Source of the DNA: an uncultured Eubacteriales bacterium
GTDB lineage: Bacteria; Bacillota; Clostridia; Oscillospirales; Oscillospiraceae
Reading direction: 5' to 3'
NCBI GenBank assembly: GCA_905210385.1
Contig: CAJLWS010000118.1
Location: forward strand, 1 to 5,224
DNA: 5,224 nucleotides
Shown: positions 1-5,224 of the stretch, one piece after another
How positions within the stretch are numbered: position 1 is the first letter of the stretch
How the letters are laid out: every line of letters starts with the position of its first letter
Position numbers and translations under genes: made by a program
Notes under the pieces: model-generated
Seen by the model: only the letters and a program-made list of their open reading frames with translations
What the model was told of the DNA's origin: nothing
Databases searched by the model: none

Positions 1-85
1 TGGCCAGGAAAACTTTATATTTTTTCACTGTCCTCTTGACGGGTAGCGGTTCAAAACCCGGCGCGCCCTCCTTGTTGTTACTCAT
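1..85 (-). CDS. N-terminal fragment of an unrecognised protein (runs off the left edge)
   Basis: An open frame begins with ATG at 85 on the minus strand and stays open for 28 codons to the window edge. The visible protein starts MSNNKEGAPGFEPLPVKR and continues TVKKYKVFLA. A Shine-Dalgarno-like AAGGAA lies at 92-97, six bases before the ATG, which supports this start. The visible part is polar and rich in Lys/Pro, turning hydrophobic at the end (VFLA). That would fit a cytoplasmic tail before a first membrane helix, or the first strand of a cytosolic domain; 28 residues do not decide it. It lies on the same strand as the MaoC-like gene, 158 bases downstream of it, so it could be co-transcribed with it. 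It might be the missing regulator or another transporter or enzyme, but nothing in the sequence identifies it. Confidence 0.55.
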   Translation of the reverse strand, partial: MSNNKEGAPGFEPLPVKRTVKKYKVFLA

Positions 86-158
86 ATATTATTCCTTGTC
101 TGGGGTGAAAACGCACTTTCATTTTACCGATTTCTTCTGAGTTTTCTGAAATCTGCAA
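78..158 (-). CDS. Possible 26-codon leader ORF, TTG start, overlapping the next gene
   Basis: On the minus strand a strong AAGGAGG (167-173) is followed eight bases later by TTG (156-158). The TTG opens a 26-codon frame ending in TAA at 78-80. The predicted peptide begins MQISENSEEIGKMKVRF and is charged, without an obvious domain. Its stop overlaps the ATG of the downstream partial gene in the string ATGAGTAA, an 8-base overlap of the kind that gives translational coupling. The strong ribosome site otherwise has no gene to serve, since the downstream ATG has its own weaker site. The frame is short, the start codon is TTG and no homolog is recognised, so this may be chance or the decayed end of a gene. 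It is a candidate only. Confidence 0.22.
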   Translation of the reverse strand: MQISENSEEIGKMKVRFHPRQGIIYE

Positions 159-243
159 GTGATCGACCTCCTTACACTTAGTAGACACATTAAGAGGGAA
201 AATGCAACAACGATTTCAATCAACGTAACGAATGTTGACTGCT

Positions 244-657
244 TTAGTGTTTAGGCGGCATAACGGTAGCGGTACCAGTGATGACTTTCTCACCACGCTG
301 GTTGGTCACAACGGTGTCCAGGATCAACCGGTTTTTTTCCGGGATCTTCTGTGTTGCGGTCACGGTGGCGGTAACCGTGTCCCCCACATAAACAGGCTTA
401 ACAAAGCGCAGCTCTTGGCCTAAATAGATGGTTCCGGGGCCAGGCAGCTGGGTGCCCAGCACATTAGAAATAAAGCCAGCGGACAGCATTCCGTGGGCGA
501 TACGCTGGCCGAACATAGAGCCCTTGGCGTGCTCGGAGTCAATGTGGGCGGGGTTGAAGTCGCCGGTGAGGCCGGCGTACAGGATGATGTCGGTCTCTGT
601 GACGGTTTTGGTGAAGGACGCGCTGTCGCCGATCTGGATGGAATCGATTGTTTTCAT
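244..657 (-). CDS. MaoC-like (R)-specific enoyl-CoA hydratase/dehydratase
   Basis: This is a 137-residue single hot-dog-fold protein of the MaoC/PhaJ family, which hydrates trans-2-enoyl-CoA to (R)-3-hydroxyacyl-CoA or does the reverse, in the cytoplasm, probably as a dimer. The hydratase motif is complete at residues 27-40 (YAGLTGDFNPAHID), with the expected catalytic Asp33 and His38. The conserved HGML stretch follows near residue 55, and the C-terminal strand region (LRFVKPVYVGDTVTA) is typical. Length matches single-domain PhaJ proteins (about 130-160). The ATG at 657 is preferred because the family starts close to 'IGDSA.F.KTVTE.D'; AGGAG precedes it by 12 bases. An in-frame ATG at 684 would add nine residues (MNLEEWFCV) but has no ribosome site and would put AGGAG inside the gene. 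It is transcribed from the minus-strand promoter at 749-777 with an operator over the start site. The chain length of its substrate cannot be read from sequence. Confidence 0.9.
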   Translation of the reverse strand: MKTIDSIQIGDSASFTKTVTETDIILYAGLTGDFNPAHIDSEHAKGSMFGQRIAHGMLSAGFISNVLGTQLPGPGTIYLGQELRFVKPVYVGDTVTATVTATQKIPEKNRLILDTVVTNQRGEKVITGTATVMPPKH

Positions 658-722
658 GACGCAAAACCACTCCTCTAAATTCATCGGATTTTTGAAAGAA
701 ATGAGTCACAGCAAAGAACAAG

Positions 723-746
723 AAATATGAACCGTTATTCATATTT
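723..746. promoter_or_regulatory. Operator A: 24-base inverted repeat over the +1 of the MaoC promoter
   Basis: Perfect 9-base arms AAATATGAA (723-731) and TTCATATTT (738-746) flank the six bases CCGTTA. The 16-base core ATGAACCGTTATTCAT (727-742) recurs with one change at 873-888. It begins right after the minus-strand -10 element and covers the predicted start of transcription, the classic position for a repressor. Read with 4-base spacing, the arms approach TGAATGA/TCATTCA (right arm TTATTCA, six of seven; left arm AATATGA, four of seven), the register of acyl-CoA-responsive TetR-family FadR sites in Bacillus. The existence of the repeat is direct observation; the regulator family is inference. 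Confidence 0.7.
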
Positions 747-748
747 TG

Positions 749-777
749 ATCATACGCCATAGTTCATAAAATGTCAA
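749..777 (-). promoter_or_regulatory. Sigma-A type promoter for the MaoC-like gene
   Basis: On the minus strand, TTGACA (772-777) and TATGAT (749-754) are separated by exactly 17 bases. The -35 is a perfect match and the -10 matches five of six. Transcription would start near 742, giving a leader of about 85 bases before the ATG at 657. Operator A overlaps the start point. The region is AT-rich, in contrast to the flanking genes. Confidence 0.8.
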
Positions 778-832
778 CTAAAATTTTGGTGGATTTTTCG
801 GGCTTGATTTTATAATAAGCACAAAAATAGTC

Positions 833-861
833 TTGACAAAGGAAAGAAATTCCGATATTTT
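833..861 (+). promoter_or_regulatory. Sigma-A type promoter for the condensing enzyme/liv operon
   Basis: TTGACA (833-838) and TATTTT (856-861) are separated by 17 bases. The -35 is perfect and the -10 matches four of six. The predicted start is near 868, leaving a leader of about 70 bases before the GTG at 939. Operator B begins just downstream. No other plus-strand promoter is apparent before the transporter genes, whose tight spacing suggests they depend on this one. Confidence 0.75.
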
Positions 862-872
862 AAAAGTGAGAA

Positions 873-888
873 ATGAACCGTCATTCAT
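873..888. promoter_or_regulatory. Operator B: second copy of the inverted repeat, at the operon promoter
   Basis: ATGAACCGTCATTCAT differs from the operator A core (727-742) at a single base. The arms ATGAA and TTCAT flank CCGTCA. In the 4-base-spacer register it reads GAAATGA-ACCG-TCATTCA (870-887), with a perfect TCATTCA half-site and a five-of-seven partner, closer to the FadR-type consensus than site A. It lies roughly at +6 to +21 of the predicted transcript, so a bound repressor would block initiation or early elongation. The two sites are 146 bases apart centre to centre. Confidence 0.7.
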
Positions 889-922
889 AAATGAAGCACT
901 TCGCATCGCGTGATATTGAATA

Positions 923-928
923 GGGAGG
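923..928 (+). promoter_or_regulatory. Ribosome binding site deciding the GTG start of the KAS III-like gene
   Basis: GGGAGG ends ten bases before the GTG at 939-941. The protein's first motif (VGIVGLGMYLP) begins at residue 7, as expected for thiolase-superfamily N-termini, and no in-frame ATG lies near. This fixes the unusual GTG as the start. Confidence 0.75.
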
Positions 929-938
929 CGACTGGAAC

Positions 939-1964
939 GTGGACAATACCACCAATGTGGGCATTGTGGGCCTGGGTATGTACCTGCCCGCGAAAAAAAT
1001 GACAGCGGCGGAGATCGCCGCTGCCACAGGAGGAAACTGGACGGAGGAGGCGGTCATCAGCAAGCTGGGAATTGTAGAGAAGTATGTCCCCTCAGAGGAA
1101 CCCTGTGACGGCTCTCAGGAGATGGGGGCGTTGGCCGCCCTGGACTGTCTGGAGCGCACGGGGATGGATCCCATGGACATCGACGCCATTCTATGCTTTA
1201 CCGAGGAGTGGAAGGAATATCCGCTGACCACCTCCGCCTGCTATGTGCAGGACCGGATCGGAGCGAAGAATGCCTGGGGCATTGACGTGCAGAATCGCTG
1301 CTGCACCAGCGTCTCGGCAATGAAGATGGCCAAGGATATCCTGCTGGCTGACGAGGAGTGCCGCAACGTTCTGGTGTGCGGCGGATACCGCAACTGCGAC
1401 CTGATCGACTATACCGACAAAGATCTCTCCTTTATGTATGACCTTTCAGCGGGGGGCGGGGCGATACTCCTGCGCAAAGGCCACGGGAAGAACCTGCTGT
1501 TGGGCACCCACCTGATGAGCGACGGCTCGGTGGTTTACACCGCGGGCTGCCCTGTGGGTGGGACGGTCCAGCCGGTGACGGAGGAGAACTATCGGGAAAA
1601 CTTCAAGCTCCGCCTTATGGACGCTTCGAAAATGAAGGGGCTGCTGAATCAGACCTCAATGCCCAACTGGCTGCGCTGCATTGACGAGGCTCTGCGCAAG
1701 TCGGGCAAGACCCGGGAGGATATCGGATACCTGGATATCCTGCATATGAAGCGGTCCGGACACAAGGGAATGCTGGAGACTCTGGGCCTGTCCGAGGAGC
1801 AGAGTACCTATCTGGAGTACTATGGCCATGTGGGACAGGTGGACCAGATCCTGTCCCTGCAGCTGGGGCTGGAGGCCGGGAAGGTACAGCCCGGAACGGT
1901 GGTGGCCATGATTGCCGCCGGAATCGGCTATACCTGGGCGGCAAACGTGATTCAGTGGGGGTGA
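939..1964 (+). CDS. KAS III / HMG-CoA-synthase-like condensing enzyme (thiolase superfamily)
   Basis: This 341-residue protein has the length and fold pattern of 3-oxoacyl-ACP synthase III (FabH) and short HMG-CoA synthases, which use a Cys thiolate to take an acyl group from CoA. The N-terminal strand VGIVGLGMYLP is at residues 7-17. The nucleophile region DVQNRCCTSVSAM (116-128) aligns with FabH 'D...ACAGF' and HMG-CoA synthase 'D.TNACYGG', making Cys121 the likely nucleophile, with Cys122 beside it. The second catalytic His is His269 (ILHMK). The C-terminal 'AAGIGYTWAANVIQW' (326-340) matches the FabH glycine-rich end. Where FabH has Asn in 'YGN.S', this protein has YGHVGQVD, so His297 replaces Asn. 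The 'HQAN' ACP-side motif is also changed (HMKR). This suggests acyl transfer or condensation with a CoA substrate rather than housekeeping FabH. It heads the transporter operon, six bases before LivH. Family is confident; reaction and substrate are unknown. Confidence 0.85.
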   Translation: MDNTTNVGIVGLGMYLPAKKMTAAEIAAATGGNWTEEAVISKLGIVEKYVPSEEPCDGSQEMGALAALDCLERTGMDPMDIDAILCFTEEWKEYPLTTSACYVQDRIGAKNAWGIDVQNRCCTSVSAMKMAKDILLADEECRNVLVCGGYRNCDLIDYTDKDLSFMYDLSAGGGAILLRKGHGKNLLLGTHLMSDGSVVYTAGCPVGGTVQPVTEENYRENFKLRLMDASKMKGLLNQTSMPNWLRCIDEALRKSGKTREDIGYLDILHMKRSGHKGMLETLGLSEEQSTYLEYYGHVGQVDQILSLQLGLEAGKVQPGTVVAMIAAGIGYTWAANVIQWG

Positions 1965-1970
1965 GCGGAC

Positions 1971-2906
1971 ATGTTCGTGGCCTTTGTGAATACGCTTTGC
2001 AGTTCTTTGCTCACAGTTTGTATCACCTGCCTGGCGACCTTTGCGGTCACCCTGATTTTCAAGACATCTACCACCACTAACTTTGCCCAGGGGTCAATCG
2101 CCGCATTGGGGTGCTATGTGACCGCGGAACTATTTGGCTTATACGGTGTTCCGGTGTGGATCAGCGTATTCCCCGGAATGGTGGTGGGAATCTTAGTGGG
2201 GCTATTTGTGGACATTGTGTTTTTTCGAAACGGGAAGAACGTCAATGCCTTGGGCAAGCAGATCATCACCATGGGACTGGTCTCCATCATTTTCGGCGGG
2301 ATCCCACTGATCTTCGGCAACCCGGAAACCATCCCCTTTGAGCCCTTTTACAACACGGTGACGGCGGAAACCACGCCAAACCTGCTCATTCCTTTCCTGG
2401 GCGGGGAGCTGGTACTGTCAAAGCATGCGGTGATCTGCCTGGCCATCACGGTGGTGGTGCTGGCGGGGCTGTTCCTGCTTCTGAAGTTCAGCAAATGGGG
2501 GCTGGCGGTCCGCTCCACCGCCTCCAACGAGTTCACCGCCGAGCTGATGGGTATCAACTCCTACGCCATCACGGCCGCCTCCTGGGCCATTGCCGGGGCG
2601 TTGGGCGTGCTGGCTGCCGTGATGTATGCCGGCGGCGGGGCGCGGATCGGCCCAAGCTTTATGACAACCATACAGGTCAACGCATTTCTGGCCGGTATCC
2701 TGGGGGGCTTTTCCACCTTCCACGGCCCTGTCATCGGCGCCATCTGCATCCCCGTGGCGGCCAACTGCGTGGGCTTTCTGGCCAACTTCCGGGGGATGTC
2801 CGGCATCACCCGCTGGAACATGGTCATCGTCTACGCCCTGATGCTGATCGTCATTCTCATCAAGCCTCAGGGGCTACTGGGCAAGCCCATTGTGAAGAAA
2901 GTGTGA
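1971..2906 (+). CDS. livH: Branched-chain amino acid-type ABC importer, permease 1 (LivH family)
   Basis: This 311-residue integral membrane protein is the LivH-type half of the permease pair. The hallmark 'IFKTSTTTNFAQGS' (29-42) follows the first membrane helix and matches LivH 'GVINFAQG'. The cytoplasmic coupling segment GLAVRSTASNEFTAELMGIN (177-196) matches the EAA-like loop that docks on the ATPases. AFLAGILGGFSTFHGPVIGA (238-257) and the C-terminal 'KPQGLLGK' (298-305) are also family-typical. Roughly eight hydrophobic segments are visible (near 8-30, 44-58, 62-85, 98-115, 152-172, 198-222, 238-268, 282-298). Length is normal (E. coli LivH about 308). It starts six bases after the condensing enzyme stops, with a G-rich stretch (GGGGGTG) as ribosome site. 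The family imports Leu/Ile/Val, other amino acids, urea or aromatic/carboxylic acids, so substrate cannot be assigned. Confidence 0.92.
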   Translation: MFVAFVNTLCSSLLTVCITCLATFAVTLIFKTSTTTNFAQGSIAALGCYVTAELFGLYGVPVWISVFPGMVVGILVGLFVDIVFFRNGKNVNALGKQIITMGLVSIIFGGIPLIFGNPETIPFEPFYNTVTAETTPNLLIPFLGGELVLSKHAVICLAITVVVLAGLFLLLKFSKWGLAVRSTASNEFTAELMGINSYAITAASWAIAGALGVLAAVMYAGGGARIGPSFMTTIQVNAFLAGILGGFSTFHGPVIGAICIPVAANCVGFLANFRGMSGITRWNMVIVYALMLIVILIKPQGLLGKPIVKKV

Positions 2907-2919
2907 GGGGGGCCTTGAC

Positions 2920-3942
2920 ATGGTGAAAAAGCAAAACAGGGTCCAGGCGTTTTTTCGCCACCCTCTGAGTCAGATTATCCTCTTTGTGATCATCTTAGCG
3001 GTGATCCAGCTGCTGTCCATGGCGGGGATCGTGTCCAACTCCCTGGTGTTTGCCATCGGGAACACCCTGATCTACGCCATCATTGCCATCGGCTTCTGCC
3101 TGCTGCTGGGCTACTCCGGCTTGGCCTCCCTGGGAACGGCGGGGTTCATCGGGCTGGGGGCGTACTCCGCCTTCTATGTGGTGCAGGAGATGGGGATGCC
3201 ATACATCGCGGCGCTGGTTGTCACCCTGGCGGTCTCCATCGGGATCGGCGTGGTGGTGGGCTTTATCTCCCTGCGGATTGAGGGGATCTATCTGGCCATC
3301 CTCACCCTGGGGCTGGCGGAGATCATCCGCAACCTGCTCATGGCCCTCAAGTCCACCATCCAGATTGAGATTGAAAACGTCCGGCTGTTCGGCCTGCTCA
3401 TGGACACCCGGGGAGGCTACTTCCTGATTCTGCTCACCTTCGCGGTGCTCTTCTGGCTGACGGCAAACCTGATCAACAGCCCCGCCGGGCGGGCCATGCT
3501 GGCCATGAAGAACTCCACCTCGGCGGCCCAGGCCATGGGCATCTCCCTGATGAAATACCGCCTGCTGGCCTTTGTGATTTCCACGGTGTTTGCCGCTATC
3601 GGCGGACTTCTGTACATGATGTACGTGCGAACCATGACCACCGCCACCTCCACGCTGCTCACTCTGACCACCTCACTGAACATCCTGGGCGCGGTGATCA
3701 TCGGCGGGGCCAAGAGCCTGTGGGGGACCACCTTCGGCGTGTTCATTATTTACGGTATCCAGTCCATGTTCCTCAGCCGGATTCCGTTCTTTATTGAAAA
3801 CCCGGCCTTTATGACCATGGTGACCGGCGTGCTGATTATTTTGGTTGTCATGTTCTTCCCCGGCGGCTTTGCCCAGATTGCCATGCAGGCCGGGCAGTGG
3901 CTGAAGGGGAAGGGCGGTAAAAAGAAAGGGGGAGCGGCCTGA
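2920..3942 (+). CDS. livM: Branched-chain amino acid-type ABC importer, permease 2 (LivM family)
   Basis: This 340-residue membrane protein is the LivM partner of the upstream permease. The signature GYSGLASLGTAGFIGLGAY (64-82) matches the LivM 'G..G..SLG.A.F.G.GAY' block. LRIEGIYLAILTLGLAEIIR (118-137) matches 'LR..G.YFA..TL...E..R'. The coupling loop SPAGRAMLAMKNSTSAAQAMGIS (187-209) contacts the ATPases, and IIGGAKSLWGTTFG follows (260-273). About eight to ten hydrophobic segments are present, with a basic N-terminus (MVKKQNR) and a Lys/Gly-rich cytoplasmic tail (KGKGGKKKGG) at 329-338. A GAGGGGGG site (2905-2912) precedes ATG by seven bases, 13 bases after livH. Its TGA shares its last base with the ATG of livG. 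Length is within the family range; E. coli LivM is longer (about 425). Confidence 0.92.
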   Translation: MVKKQNRVQAFFRHPLSQIILFVIILAVIQLLSMAGIVSNSLVFAIGNTLIYAIIAIGFCLLLGYSGLASLGTAGFIGLGAYSAFYVVQEMGMPYIAALVVTLAVSIGIGVVVGFISLRIEGIYLAILTLGLAEIIRNLLMALKSTIQIEIENVRLFGLLMDTRGGYFLILLTFAVLFWLTANLINSPAGRAMLAMKNSTSAAQAMGISLMKYRLLAFVISTVFAAIGGLLYMMYVRTMTTATSTLLTLTTSLNILGAVIIGGAKSLWGTTFGVFIIYGIQSMFLSRIPFFIENPAFMTMVTGVLIILVVMFFPGGFAQIAMQAGQWLKGKGGKKKGGAA

Positions 3943-4898
3943 TGGCGGCGACATATGCCCGGGTGGACCGGCTGCGCCGGAGGGTTCAGCTCTATGAACA
4001 GCTGGCCGCGTCCGGACCGGCCGGAAGGTATGAGAAAAAGCTGGCCGCGGCAAAGGCGCAGCTGGCCAGGCAGCAGGACAGCCTGCCCCGGACGGGGCTG
4101 ACCCTGCCGGAGGGTGTGGTGCTGGAGGTCAAGGACCTGTGCATGTACTTCGGCGGGATCCACGCGGTGGACGGCCTCTCCTTCCAGGTGAAAAAAGGGG
4201 AGATCTTCGGCCTGATTGGCCCCAACGGCGCGGGCAAGACCACGGTGTTCAACTGTATTACTCAGTTTTATAAGCCCACCTCCGGCTCTATTCACTTTGA
4301 GAACAAATCGGGGCAGGTGGTGGACCTGAACCGGGAAAAGGTCCACGACGTGATCCTCCAGGGCATCGTGCGCACCTTCCAGAACGTGGAGGTGGTGCGG
4401 GAGGTGACGGTGCTGGAGAACCTGCTCATCGCAGGGCATCGGCAGTACACCTCCAATCTGGCGCAGCAGGCGCTGCACCTGCCCATTCTGAAACAGGAAG
4501 AGCGGGTGATCCGGGAGCGGGCTCTCCAGGTGCTGGAGTTCATGGGTCTGACCGGGTACCGGGACTGGTACGCCGCGGGCCTGCCCTACGGTGTGCTGAA
4601 AAAGATTGAGATTGCCCGCACCTTGATGTGCGATCCCCAGCTGATCATCCTGGATGAGCCCGCCGCCGGGTTGAACGACACGGAGACCGCGGAGCTGGCC
4701 AAGCTGATCCGCCGCATCCAAAAGGAATACCGGTGCACCATTCTGCTGGTGGAGCATGACATGGGCCTGGTGATGGACATCTGCCACACGGTGTGCGCCA
4801 TCTCCTTCGGAAAGCTTCTGGCCATGGGTACTCCGGCCCAGGTGCAGGCGGACAAGAGCGTGCAGAGCGCCTATCTGGGCGTGAGCGAGGGGGTGTGA
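3942..4898 (+). CDS. livG: Liv-type ABC importer ATPase 1 (LivG family) with N-terminal extension
   Basis: This 318-residue ATP-binding subunit powers import through LivH/LivM as a heterodimer with LivF. Visible motifs are Walker A GPNGAGKTT (93-101), Q-loop Gln147 (RTFQNVEV), signature LPYGVLKKIEIAR (214-226), Walker B LIILDEP (235-241, D239/E240 region), D-loop AAGLND and H-loop His272 (LVEHDM). The ATPase core begins at 'LEVKDLCMYFGG' (61), about where normal LivG proteins (about 255 residues) start, so roughly 59 residues are extra. That extension (MAATYARVDRLRRRVQLYEQ onward) is rich in Arg, Leu, Ala, Lys and Gln and looks like two helices, perhaps a short coiled coil. The ATG at 3942 overlaps livM by one base and has AAGGGGGAG seven bases upstream, supporting translation of the extension. 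An internal GTG at 4119 with GGAGG five bases before it could instead yield a standard 259-residue LivG. The signature has Val where Gln is usual. Confidence 0.9.
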   Translation: MAATYARVDRLRRRVQLYEQLAASGPAGRYEKKLAAAKAQLARQQDSLPRTGLTLPEGVVLEVKDLCMYFGGIHAVDGLSFQVKKGEIFGLIGPNGAGKTTVFNCITQFYKPTSGSIHFENKSGQVVDLNREKVHDVILQGIVRTFQNVEVVREVTVLENLLIAGHRQYTSNLAQQALHLPILKQEERVIRERALQVLEFMGLTGYRDWYAAGLPYGVLKKIEIARTLMCDPQLIILDEPAAGLNDTETAELAKLIRRIQKEYRCTILLVEHDMGLVMDICHTVCAISFGKLLAMGTPAQVQADKSVQSAYLGVSEGV

Positions 4899-4900
4899 GT

Positions 4901-5224
4901 ATGGCGTTGCTGGAAGTGCGGGGCCTCACGGTGAATTACGGCCCCATTCAGGCGGTGCGGGGCATTGACCTGGACGTGGAAGAGGGACAGATCGTGGCCC
5001 TGCTGGGCGCCAACGGCGCGGGCAAGACCACTACACTGCGGGCCATCAGCGGCGTGCTGCGCCCCTCCGGGGGGTCCATCACCCTGAACGGAACCGCCAT
5101 CGGGCGCCGGGCCAGCAAGGTGGCCCGGCAGGGCGTGCGCATGTCGCCGGAGGGCCGGCTGATCTTCTATGGCCTCACGGTGGAGGAGAATCTGCGGGCG
5201 GGGGGCTATACCATCAAGGATAAG
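4901..5224 (+). CDS. livF: Liv-type ABC importer ATPase 2 (LivF family), N-terminal part
   Basis: The first 108 codons of the second ATPase are present; the frame is open to the right edge. The protein opens MALLEVRGLTVNYGPIQAVR, as LivF proteins do. Walker A GANGAGKTT is at 36-44, and 'SPEGRLIFYGLTVEENLRAG' (82-101) is the LivF block normally read 'VPEGR.IF..LTVEENL', where Glu takes the Q-loop position as usual in this family. The signature motif, Walker B and H-loop lie beyond the window (full length is about 235 residues). It starts two bases after the livG stop, with GAGGGGG (4887-4893) seven bases upstream of ATG, so it is co-transcribed and probably translationally coupled. It pairs with LivG on the LivH/LivM permease. 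A substrate-binding protein gene, if local, would lie further right. Confidence 0.92.
   Translation, partial: MALLEVRGLTVNYGPIQAVRGIDLDVEEGQIVALLGANGAGKTTTLRAISGVLRPSGGSITLNGTAIGRRASKVARQGVRMSPEGRLIFYGLTVEENLRAGGYTIKDK

Noticed and set aside
221..243. Small inverted repeat (AGTCAAC...GTTGATT on the minus strand) just after the MaoC stop, considered as a terminator.
   Set aside because: The stem is AT-rich with a G-U pair and no U tract follows, so it is not a convincing intrinsic terminator.
786..816. A second possible plus-strand promoter, TATAAT at 811-816 with TTGGTG 19 bases upstream.
   Set aside because: Spacing is too long and the -35 weak; the TTGACA/TATTTT pair at 833-861 is far better and lines up with operator B.
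811..838. Possible upstream minus-strand promoter, TTGTCA with a TATAAA-like -10.
   Set aside because: The spacing is not ideal and a near-perfect promoter lies closer to the gene at 749-777.
3750..4787. Long 345-codon minus-strand open frame opposite livM/livG.
   Set aside because: It is the shadow of GC-rich codons in livM and livG: His/Gln/Pro-rich, no domain, no ribosome site, and it crosses two well-supported genes.
5144..5175. Glu in place of Gln at the Q-loop of LivF (SPEGR).
   Set aside because: PEGR is the normal sequence in LivF-family ATPases, so it is not an anomaly.
1..5224. Searched for CRISPR arrays, tRNA genes, insertion-sequence ends and long direct repeats.
   Set aside because: None seen; the only notable repeat is the operator pair.

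Overview
The window looks like a chromosomal segment of a Gram-positive Firmicute, most plausibly a moderately GC-rich gut Clostridia such as the Oscillospiraceae (Flavonifractor/Pseudoflavonifractor-like). This rests on GC-rich coding sequence with G/C-ending codons, strong purine-rich Shine-Dalgarno sites, near-consensus sigma-A type promoters in an AT-rich intergenic stretch, and protein sequences of Firmicutes flavour. The taxonomic call is inference.

Layout: (1) Positions 1-85, minus strand, hold the first 28 codons of an unrecognised gene running off the left edge, possibly preceded by a small TTG-initiated leader ORF (78-158) that overlaps its start. (2) Positions 244-657, minus strand, encode a MaoC-like hot-dog (R)-enoyl-CoA hydratase with the catalytic Asp/His motif intact. 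(3) Positions 658-938 are an AT-rich divergent control region with two near-consensus promoters pointing outward. Each has a copy of the same 16-base operator-like inverted repeat (15 of 16 bases identical) at or just after the predicted +1. (4) From 939 to the right edge runs a tightly packed plus-strand operon: a KAS III/HMG-CoA-synthase-like condensing enzyme (GTG start), then LivH, LivM, LivG and the first 108 codons of LivF, with intergenic gaps of 6, 13, -1 and 2 bases.

How it may work together: the two arms share an operator, so the hydratase and the condensing enzyme plus transporter are probably controlled by one repressor. The operator register (arms close to TGAATGA/TCATTCA around 4 bases) resembles sites of TetR-family fatty-acid regulators such as Bacillus FadR, which release DNA on binding acyl-CoA. 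With two acyl-CoA/acyl-ACP type enzymes flanking the importer, the branched-chain-amino-acid-type transporter may import a carboxylic acid or a branched-chain amino acid that is processed as a CoA thioester. No substrate-binding protein gene and no recognisable regulator gene lie inside the window.

Most unusual points: the KAS III-like enzyme sits at the head of a Liv transporter operon and has His in place of the usual active-site Asn; LivG carries an extra N-terminal segment of about 59 residues predicted to be helical; and the twin operators are placed almost identically on the divergent promoters.
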